Of a stretch of DNA of 64,000 bases, positions 57,574-64,000 are shown piece by piece; position 1 is the stretch's first letter, and each line of letters starts with the position of its first letter. Source of the DNA: Mycobacterium sp. (lineage in GTDB: Bacteria; Actinomycetota; Actinomycetes; Mycobacteriales; Mycobacteriaceae); contig NZ_JAFBAT010000192.1 in NCBI RefSeq assembly GCF_019247615.1, positions 1 to 64,000 on the forward strand, written 5' to 3'. The notes beneath the pieces are model-generated. The model did not search any database and was not told the origin of the DNA. It saw nothing but the letters and a program-made list of their open reading frames with translations. The translations under genes were made by a program, and so were the position numbers.

Positions 57574-58899
57574 TTATGGTCGGGGTGCTCCGAGGCGGAA
57601 CATCCGCCACCCCGCCTGCCCCCAACGGGCACCATCGAGGCAGTTGCGGCCGTCGACGACGACCCGGGACCGCACGCGGTCGGCCAAGTCGTTGGGATCG
57701 AGGTCGATGAACTGGCGCCATTCGGTGAGCACCAGCACCGCATCCGCGCGCTCGCAGGCCTCTTCGACCGACACCGCATAGTTCAGCGTCGGGAAAAGTC
57801 GCTGTGCGTTTTCCAGCGCCTTCGGGTCGTACACGTTGACCGTGGCGCCGTTGAGCTGCAATTGGCCGGCGACGTTGAGCGCGGGCGAGTCGCGTACATC
57901 ATCCGATTCGGGCTTGAACGCTGCCCCCAGGACGGCGATGTTCGCGCCCAGGAGCGAACCGCCGCACGCGGTCGTGGTCAATTCGACCATCCGGGTTCGC
58001 CGGCGCATGTTGATGCTGTCCACCTCACGCAGGAACGTCAGGGCCTGATTGGCTCCCAGCTCGCCGGCGCGGGCCATGAAAGCGCGGATGTCCTTGGGCA
58101 AGCAGCCACCGCCGAAACCCAGACCGGCATTGAGGAATTGGCGTCCGATCCGCGGATCGTACCCGAGAGCGTCGGCCAACAGGCTGACGTCGGCGCCCGC
58201 GGCCTCACACACCTCGGAGATGGCATTGATGAATGAAATCTTGGTCGCCAGAAAGGCATTGGCGGATACCTTGACCAACTCGGCAGTCTGCAAGTCGGTC
58301 ACCAGAAACGGCACACCGGCATCCAGCAGCGGACCGTACAGCTCACGTACCGCCTCCTCGGCGCGCGTCGAATCATGTCGGATGCCAAGGACAATGCGGT
58401 CCGGATTCAGGGTGTCGTGCACGGCGTAGCCCTCGCGCAGAAACTCCGGATTCCAGGCGATTTCGACATCGACCCCCGCCGGTGCGAGCGCGGCTGCCCG
58501 TTGGTTGAGCTCGGCCGCGGTGCCCACCGGGACAGTCGATTTGCCGATGAGCACCGATGACCGGGTCAGGCGGGGCACCAGCGTGTCGATGACGGCGTGG
58601 ACATGGCACAGATCTGCCCCGTATTCGCCCTTCTTTTGCGGCGTTCCCACACCGAGAAAATGAACGTCGGCGAACTCGGCGGCCATGTCGTAGTCCGTGG
58701 TGAACTGCAGTCGTCCGGCGGCGAGATTGTCGGTCAACAAGTTTCGCAGGCCGGGCTCGTAGAAAGGAATCTCGCCGGCGGCCAGCTTGGCGACTTTGCC
58801 CGCATCGATATCAACGCCGAGAACCTCGTGTCCCAATTCCGCCATCCCGGCCGCGTGGGTCGCACCCAGGTAGCCGGTGCCGAAGACGGTGCATCGCAT
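57574..58899 (-). CDS. udgA: UDP-glucose/GDP-mannose 6-dehydrogenase family protein (UdgA)
   Basis: A 441-aa NAD+-dependent nucleotide-sugar dehydrogenase. N-terminal Rossmann fold CTVFGTGYLGATHAAGMAELGHEVLGVDID. The central domain has STVPVGTAAEL, NPEFLREGYAVHDTLNPDRIVLG and VKVSANAFLATKISFINA. The catalytic Cys is in GLGFGGGCLPKDIRAFM, and the C-domain has LGAAFKPESDDVRDSPAL. It oxidises UDP-glucose to UDP-glucuronate in two steps. Genes Rv0323-Rv0331 separating it from Rv0332 in M. tuberculosis are absent. Confidence 0.94.
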   Translation of the reverse strand: MRCTVFGTGYLGATHAAGMAELGHEVLGVDIDAGKVAKLAAGEIPFYEPGLRNLLTDNLAAGRLQFTTDYDMAAEFADVHFLGVGTPQKKGEYGADLCHVHAVIDTLVPRLTRSSVLIGKSTVPVGTAAELNQRAAALAPAGVDVEIAWNPEFLREGYAVHDTLNPDRIVLGIRHDSTRAEEAVRELYGPLLDAGVPFLVTDLQTAELVKVSANAFLATKISFINAISEVCEAAGADVSLLADALGYDPRIGRQFLNAGLGFGGGCLPKDIRAFMARAGELGANQALTFLREVDSINMRRRTRMVELTTTACGGSLLGANIAVLGAAFKPESDDVRDSPALNVAGQLQLNGATVNVYDPKALENAQRLFPTLNYAVSVEEACERADAVLVLTEWRQFIDLDPNDLADRVRSRVVVDGRNCLDGARWGQAGWRMFRLGAPRP

Positions 58900-58989
58900 A
58901 CCACCGGTGTAGGTGGCCGCGATGAGCTGACTGCATCGCGCCGCTGATCGGTAGGCAAACTGCAGATGACAGCTGGCCCTAACAGCCAG

Positions 58990-60477
58990 CTAGTGGCGCC
59001 CGAACCCGCCGTGACCGCCGCCGAAGGGACCGTGGCCACCGCCAAACGGACCACCGCCGAAGGGGCCTTCGCCACCATGCCCGCCACCGGCGCCGCCGCC
59101 GGGCCCGAACCCGGGCCCGAACCCGCTTCCCGGGGCGGCACCGATAACCGGTATGGGGAGCGGGATGGGCACCGGAACGGGTGCCATCGGTGGCGGAAGA
59201 ACGGGCGCAGGGGCCCCGGGAACCGGCGCCTGCGCCGGCGCCGCAGGAACGGGAGCGGGTGCCGCGGGGGCGGGAACCTGGGCCACCGGTGCGGGCACCG
59301 GAGCCCCAGGGGCGGGCGCCGAAGCCTCGGGCGCGGGCGCCGAAGCCTCGGGCGCCGAGGCCGGAGCCGGAGCCGCGGGGGCCAACGGCGCCGGCGCCTC
59401 GGGCGCCGGCGCCTGAGCCGGAGCCGCCGGAGCCAGAGCGGCCTGGGTGGGAGCGACCACGGGATGGTCGGGAGCCGGTCGCACCCCGGCGGTGGGCCGG
59501 ATCGCGATGGCCAGCGAAGCGGCCAACGCCGCCATACCGACGACGAAGATTGCCGCCACCGCGCTACCCACCAGCCATAGCGGCCTGCGGTCGCGCTCGC
59601 CCGCGCCAACGAGCTGCGCCGAGGCGGCATCGTCGACGTCGTAGGGATCCCCGAAACCGTCGGGGAATGCGCTATAAGCCAGGGCGGTGGCCCCGGCGTC
59701 GGCCGGAGCTTGGAAGTTGCCGGGCGTCAAAGCAAACGAGTCGATGGCGCCGGTGCCCGGATCCTGCGCATAGGCGAGCGCGGCGGTGGACGCGAACAGC
59801 GGGGCATTGGCCGACGCCAGCGCAGCTCCCCGGGCCAACGCGGTTTCCGGTTCCTCGGGCGCCGTCAACGGCAGGGTCGTGGCCGCCTCCAGCGCCGGCA
59901 TGATCATCGGGATGTCGACGCCGGAACCGACAACGAAGACGGCGTCGGGATGCGGCTCCAACGCCTCGGCGCCGGAAACCAGCGCGGCCAGCTCGGTCAC
60001 CGCCGTCTCGTCGTCCTCGGGCAGCGCCTGCCGTTGAACGTCGACGATCGATCCGTCCGCCGAGTCAACGACCGCCAGGGTCGCGGTATCGGGCTCGACG
60101 TACAGCAGCGCCGTGCGCGCATAGTTGGTCTGGTTGCCGACCGTCTGGGCCAGAGCTGCCGCGGCAAGGAACGCCGAGACCAACATCACGTTCTCGACCT
60201 TGTGGGCGGCCAGCGCGTCCCGGAGTGCCGCGGCTTCGACGGAGTCGGTAAACGTCACGCCGGTCGACGCGAGTTGGTAGCCGCCCTCGGCGGCGCCTTC
60301 TCGGGTCCCCAGGATCGCCGAGACCACCTGGTCGGCCGCAGCGATCGTTGCCGCATCGTCCTCGGCGGGTACCTCGAAGTTGTCTTCTTCGACGGTTGCT
60401 CCGTCGCCGTTTTCACCTTCGACCAGCACCAAACGGACTGCCGTCGGCGCCATCGACACACCAAGTACGGTGTCCAA
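58990..60477 (-). CDS. DUF7159-type membrane protein, paralog 1
   Basis: A 495-aa protein starting from TTG (MDTVLGVSMAPTAVRLVLVEGE); alignment with paralog 2, which has ATG at the same spot behind GGAGGGG, supports this start. Residues 1-225 form a degenerate ASKHA/actin-like fold (VLGVSMAPTAVRLVLVEG, ALLYVEPDTATLAVVDSADGSI, AVFVVGSGVDIPMI, ETALARGAALASANAPLF). A roughly 65-residue linker, one helix (PLWLVGSAVAAIFVVGMAALAASLAIAI, about 293-320), then an Ala/Pro/Glu tail and a Gly-rich end (GGGPFGGGHGPFGGG). Family function unknown; canonical phosphate-binding Asp/Gly are not all present. Confidence 0.85.
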   Translation of the reverse strand: MDTVLGVSMAPTAVRLVLVEGENGDGATVEEDNFEVPAEDDAATIAAADQVVSAILGTREGAAEGGYQLASTGVTFTDSVEAAALRDALAAHKVENVMLVSAFLAAAALAQTVGNQTNYARTALLYVEPDTATLAVVDSADGSIVDVQRQALPEDDETAVTELAALVSGAEALEPHPDAVFVVGSGVDIPMIMPALEAATTLPLTAPEEPETALARGAALASANAPLFASTAALAYAQDPGTGAIDSFALTPGNFQAPADAGATALAYSAFPDGFGDPYDVDDAASAQLVGAGERDRRPLWLVGSAVAAIFVVGMAALAASLAIAIRPTAGVRPAPDHPVVAPTQAALAPAAPAQAPAPEAPAPLAPAAPAPASAPEASAPAPEASAPAPGAPVPAPVAQVPAPAAPAPVPAAPAQAPVPGAPAPVLPPPMAPVPVPIPLPIPVIGAAPGSGFGPGFGPGGGAGGGHGGEGPFGGGPFGGGHGPFGGGHGGFGRH

Positions 60478-60650
60478 AGCTCCCCCATTGTCGTTTGCTG
60501 GTGTCGAACTCGGGGCGGGGGTTTTGGTGCCCTCAATCGCTGCGAGTCTGACGGTCCCCCCGTACGTCCCCTAGTTCCCCAGAGTTTACGCCTTGTCCGC
60601 CGCCCTTCCTGAATGGGACGAGCTGCCCGAGCGGCCCCACCGAGTGGCGA

Positions 60651-62000
60651 CTAGTGGGGCTGGAAGGGGTGACACCGGTGCAGTGGACCGCGACCGCAGG
60701 GGTCGGGTGCAGGGGCCGCCGGAAGCGGCGATGGCGCGGCGACCGGCGGCGGCGGAACGTACACCGGTTGCGACGGCACATACACCGGTTGCGGCGGCAC
60801 GTACGCCGGCGCCCTGGGAGTCTGCACGGGCGGCGGCGCCTCAGGAATCGCCGCGGGAACCTCGGGCGCCTGGGCCGGCGCCGGCGTCGGCAGGTCAGCA
60901 GCCGGTGGCGGTTCGGGAGCCGGGGCGACGGGCGTCGGCGCGGGCGCCGCTGGTGGCGGAGCGGCCTGACTCGGCGCGACCACCGGGTGTTGCGGACCGG
61001 GGCGCACCCCGGCCGTCGGCCGGATGGCGACCGCAAGTGAAACCACCAGCGCCGCCATACCGACGATGAAAATCGCCGCTACCCCGCTGCCAACCAGCCA
61101 GAACGACCTGCGGCCGCGGTAACCAGCGCCCGTGACCGGCGGGACGCCGGCCTCGTCGGCATAGGCATCACCGAAGTCATCCGGGAGCGCGCTGTAGGCG
61201 AGCCCACCGGAGCCGGCGTCCGTGGTGGCCTCGAAGTAGCCGGGGGCCACCGCGGCGGGGTCGATGAAGCCGGTGCCCGGATCTTGCGCGTAGGCCATCG
61301 CGCCGGTGGATGCCGCGAACAGGGGGGCATTCGCCGACGCCAGCGCGGCTCCCCGGGCCAACGCGGTTTCCGGCTCCTCGGGCGCCGTCAACGGCAGGGT
61401 GGTGGCCGACTCCAAGGCCGACATGATCATGGGTACGTCGACGCCGGAACCGACGACAAACACTGCGTCGGGATGCGCCTCCAACGCCTCGGCCCCGGAG
61501 ACCAGCGATGTCAGCTGCATTACCGCTGTTTCGTCGTCGGAGGGTAGCGGCTGCCGATGCACGTCGACGATCGAGCCGTCCGCGGTGTCGACGACCGCCA
61601 GGGTGGCGGTGTCGGGCTCGATGTACAGCAGCGCCGTCCGCGCATAGTTGGTCTGGTTGCCCACGGTTTGGGCGAGCGCCGCCGCAGCCAAAAACGCCGA
61701 GACCAGCATGACGTTCTCGACCTTGTGGGCCGCCAGCGCATCGCGCAGAGCCGCGGCCTCGATGGGGTCCGTGAAGGCGACGCCGGTCGATGCCAGTTGA
61801 TAACCGCCCTCGGCCGCACCCTCTCGCGTCCCTAGGATCGCCGAGACGACGCGGTCGGCCGCAGCGATCGTTGCCGCATCGTCCTCGGCGGGCACCTCGA
61901 AATTGTCCTCATCGACCGTGACGCCGCCGCCGTTTTCACCTTCGACCAGCACCATACGGACTGCCGTGGGCGCCATCGAAACACCAAGTACGGTGTCCAT
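60651..62000 (-). CDS. DUF7159-type membrane protein, paralog 2
   Basis: A 449-aa protein. Its first 230 residues are nearly identical to paralog 1 (MDTVLGVSMAPTAVRMVLVEGENGGGVTVDEDNF...). The helix is SFWLVGSGVAAIFIVGMAALVVSLAVAI, followed by a Pro/Val/Tyr tail with repeats PVYVPSQPVYVPPPP and none of paralog 1's Gly-rich end. So the ATPase-like domain is conserved while the exported tail has changed. 173 bp separate the two genes (60478-60650). Confidence 0.85.
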   Translation of the reverse strand: MDTVLGVSMAPTAVRMVLVEGENGGGVTVDEDNFEVPAEDDAATIAAADRVVSAILGTREGAAEGGYQLASTGVAFTDPIEAAALRDALAAHKVENVMLVSAFLAAAALAQTVGNQTNYARTALLYIEPDTATLAVVDTADGSIVDVHRQPLPSDDETAVMQLTSLVSGAEALEAHPDAVFVVGSGVDVPMIMSALESATTLPLTAPEEPETALARGAALASANAPLFAASTGAMAYAQDPGTGFIDPAAVAPGYFEATTDAGSGGLAYSALPDDFGDAYADEAGVPPVTGAGYRGRRSFWLVGSGVAAIFIVGMAALVVSLAVAIRPTAGVRPGPQHPVVAPSQAAPPPAAPAPTPVAPAPEPPPAADLPTPAPAQAPEVPAAIPEAPPPVQTPRAPAYVPPQPVYVPSQPVYVPPPPVAAPSPLPAAPAPDPCGRGPLHRCHPFQPH

Positions 62001-62182
62001 AGCCCCTCCTTCATGGTTTGCTAGCCAGCGTTCTATAACTTTTCGGATCTTACGCGCTTCCGGGCATTGCGGGATGGGCTAAGAACCAAGAATTCCGTCC
62101 GTCAGCGTGCGAAGCTGCCGATCCGGCAGCGAACCGGGCGGCACGGGGCTCGACGACGTTATCCGAGCGGCCGGGACGGGGG

Positions 62183-64000
62183 CTACCTGTGGCCGCCGCT
62201 GTGCCCGCCGCCGCTGTGGCCACCGCCGCCACCGCCGAAGCCACCGCCGCCACCGCCGAAGCCCCCGCCACCGCCGAATGGCCCATTACCGCCGCCACCA
62301 CCGCCCAACGGACCGCTACCGCCACCGAAGGGTCCGCCTCCGAAGGCGCCGCCGCCGCCCCCGAACGGTCCAGGGCCAGCGGACTCACCGCCGCCGATGG
62401 GCCCGCCACCGCCGAACGGTCCCCCGCCAAACGGTCCCCCGCCGCCACCATGACCGCCACCCCCGAACGGTCCGGGCCCGGTGGGCTCGCCACCGATACC
62501 ACCCGGATCACCGCCAGGGATGTGGATCGGCCCACCGCCGCCGCCGGCGCTGCCAGGACCATTGCCCGGCAGCGGAATATGCCCTCCGCCCTGGCCCGGG
62601 TTGAGTGGTTTGGGCAGTGGGATTTGTTCGGGGGGAAGCGGTAGGGGCGGCGAATGAGGAAACGTGCCGCCGCCTTCCGACGGCAACTGCGGCTGCGGAA
62701 CGCGCACGGGCAGTTGGGGAGCGACCGGTTGCGGTGCCACCAGATGCGGCGGAGCCTCGACAACCGGGGGGCTCACCACCGGGGTGGGGACTGGCACATG
62801 TATCGGCGGCAGGGGAATTGGCGCCACCGGGGGAGTCACCACCGGCGGGACGACCACGGGAACGGGGGCCGCCGGAAGGCGCGGCGCCGGAACGACAGGG
62901 ACGGCGACAGGAGGCGCGGGAACCGGCGGCGCCGCGGGCAGTGGCGCAGCTGCGGGGGCGGGAGCCGCGCGTAGTTGCAGGGGGACCGGCGGGTTCACCG
63001 GTCCTGGCGCCACGAGCTGCTGCGGCACGCCGAGCCTCTGGGCCAACGCCCCTACGGGCGTGGGCGCCTGTTGCGTCGGGACGATGAGGTTTTGGGCGGG
63101 GGTGGGACGCAGGGCGACGCTTCCCGTCGTGCGGATTCCGACCGCCAGCGCAATCTCGAGCGCCAGCACGGCGCTGATGCCGGCCACCGCGAGCCCGCTG
63201 CCGATCAGCAGGACCGGCCGCCGACGCGGTTGCACCGATTCGGGGTCGAAGAGCGTTTCGATGACGGTGGTCGGGGCCTCGGCATCCTCATCGGGCACGG
63301 CGCTGTACGCGCGGTCGTCCTCGCCGAGCCCGGCGGCGAACGGAACGCTGAGGTAGCCGGGCGGGCTGTACTGATCCATCGTCCCGATGCCGGGGTCTTG
63401 GGCATAGGCCAGCGCCGCCGTGGACGACGAGAACAACGGCGCGTTCGCCGAAGCCAGCGCCGCCCCGCGGGCCAGCGCCGTCTCCGGCTCTTCGGGCGCG
63501 CTGACGTCGAGGGTGGTAGCCGACTCGAGCGCCGGCTTGATCGGCGCGATGTCGACGCCCGAACCGACCAGGAACAAGCCCTCCGGGGGCGACTCGAGCG
63601 CCTCCAGGCCGGCGACCATGCCGGTGAGCTGCGCCGTCGCCTCGTCGTAGGACTGCGCGTAGATCTGCTGCGTGTAGACGTCGGTGACGGAGCCGTCGGA
63701 GCTGTCGACCACCGCCAACGTCGCCGTGTCTGGTTCGACGAAAAGCACCGCGGTGCGTTCGTAACCCACTGCCGCGCCGACATTTTGAGCCAATGCAGTC
63801 GCGGCCAGAAACGCCGAGACCAGCATGACGTTCTCGACCTTGTGCGCGGCCAGGGCGTCGCGCAAGGCGCCCGCTTCCACCTTGTCGGTCCAGGTCACAC
63901 CGATAGCGGACACCTCGAGTCCCGCGTCCGCGGCCCCCTCGCGGGTACCCAGGATGGCCGCCACCACTTGGTTGGGCGCGGTGGCCGGGTCGTCGGTGGC
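62183..64000 (-). CDS. DUF7159-type membrane protein, paralog 3 (5' end beyond window)
   Basis: The frame stays open to the right edge (ATDDPATAPNQVVAAILGTREGAADAG), so the first roughly 45 codons lie outside. It shares the same domain (LRDALAAHKVENVMLVSAFLAATALAQNVG, AVLFVEPDTATLAVVDSSDGSV, LFLVGSGVDIAPIKPALESATTL, ETALARGAALASANAPLF). It diverges more than 1 and 2 do from each other. The helix is PVLLIGSGLAVAGISAVLALEIALAVGI. The tail of about 330 residues is Pro/Val-rich, then strongly Gly-rich with GGPFGGGG units ending HSGGGHSGGHR. Confidence 0.85.
   Translation of the reverse strand, partial: ATDDPATAPNQVVAAILGTREGAADAGLEVSAIGVTWTDKVEAGALRDALAAHKVENVMLVSAFLAATALAQNVGAAVGYERTAVLFVEPDTATLAVVDSSDGSVTDVYTQQIYAQSYDEATAQLTGMVAGLEALESPPEGLFLVGSGVDIAPIKPALESATTLDVSAPEEPETALARGAALASANAPLFSSSTAALAYAQDPGIGTMDQYSPPGYLSVPFAAGLGEDDRAYSAVPDEDAEAPTTVIETLFDPESVQPRRRPVLLIGSGLAVAGISAVLALEIALAVGIRTTGSVALRPTPAQNLIVPTQQAPTPVGALAQRLGVPQQLVAPGPVNPPVPLQLRAAPAPAAAPLPAAPPVPAPPVAVPVVPAPRLPAAPVPVVVPPVVTPPVAPIPLPPIHVPVPTPVVSPPVVEAPPHLVAPQPVAPQLPVRVPQPQLPSEGGGTFPHSPPLPLPPEQIPLPKPLNPGQGGGHIPLPGNGPGSAGGGGGPIHIPGGDPGGIGGEPTGPGPFGGGGHGGGGGPFGGGPFGGGGPIGGGESAGPGPFGGGGGAFGGGPFGGGSGPLGGGGGGNGPFGGGGGFGGGGGGFGGGGGGHSGGGHSGGHR

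Noticed and set aside
62180-62460. Minisatellite-like (GGPFGGGG) tract on the right
   Set aside because: It is explained as the coding Gly-rich tail of paralog 3, in frame throughout.

Overview
The window is chromosomal DNA from a slow-growing, non-tuberculous Mycobacterium. It is high-GC. Most of it is syntenic, in inverted order, with the Rv0322-Rv0385 region of M. tuberculosis as I remember it. It carries mycobacteria-specific genes: ttfA, etfD, a PE_PGRS gene, mycothiol-dependent isomerase-like proteins and tandem genes of a mycobacterial family I remember as DUF7159. The PE_PGRS gene points to a slow grower. Several departures from the tuberculosis gene order argue against the M. tuberculosis complex. 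Species cannot be fixed from the window alone.

Layout, left to right. 1-10.7 kb: purT (runs off the left edge), a hotdog thioesterase, purA, an Rv0358-type gene, a small membrane-gene cluster ending in an M50-type protease, a CDF metal exporter behind a perfect palindrome, DUF3151, an Rv0361-type membrane protein, fba and a DedA protein. 10.7-13.8 kb: acetoacetyl-CoA synthetase and a GH76 protein. 13.8-14.8 kb: the scar of a destroyed molybdenum hydroxylase. 14.8-24.5 kb: a form I aerobic CO dehydrogenase cluster (coxMSL plus XdhC/CoxF-like, MoxR/CoxD, CoxG and CoxE proteins) with a divergent LysR gene. 24.5-28.3 kb: SpoU-type RNA methyltransferase, a lipoprotein, pyrE, an SDR and ttfA. 28.4-37.5 kb: the heat-shock block clpB and dnaK-grpE-dnaJ-hspR with HspR (HAIR) operators, plus a type II flavohaemoglobin and an aldose epimerase. 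37.7-43.5 kb: an AnsP2-type permease and a second molybdenum hydroxylase (L-M-S order) with a divergent MobA-like gene. 43.7-51 kb: a lipoprotein, two membrane proteins with Pro/Thr tails (one with an ASKHA ATPase-like domain), etfD and an AspC/AlaA aminotransferase. 51.0-52.5 kb: an AT-richer accessory islet holding a BrnT-like toxin gene with an amber codon, a ribbon-helix-helix antitoxin and a GvpU-like gene. 52.5-58.9 kb: a YibE/F protein, rmlA, two small conserved genes, PE_PGRS and udgA. 58.9-64 kb: three tandem DUF7159-type genes, the last cut by the right edge.

How the genes work together. The cox cluster encodes the three CO dehydrogenase subunits and the proteins that mature the Mo/Cu site and place the enzyme at the membrane. 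HspR represses dnaK and clpB through paired CTTGAGT-N7-ACTCAAG sites. TtfA supports MmpL3 lipid export, and EtfD passes fatty-acid-oxidation electrons to the quinone pool. RmlA and UdgA supply nucleotide sugars for the envelope.

The most unusual items are the toxin-antitoxin-GvpU islet with its nonsense-disrupted toxin, the tandem membrane-anchored ASKHA-like proteins with very long low-complexity tails, the 34-bp palindrome that probably makes the CDF gene metal-regulated, the hydroxylase deletion scar, and small palindromic repeats that have landed exactly at or inside gene 3' ends.
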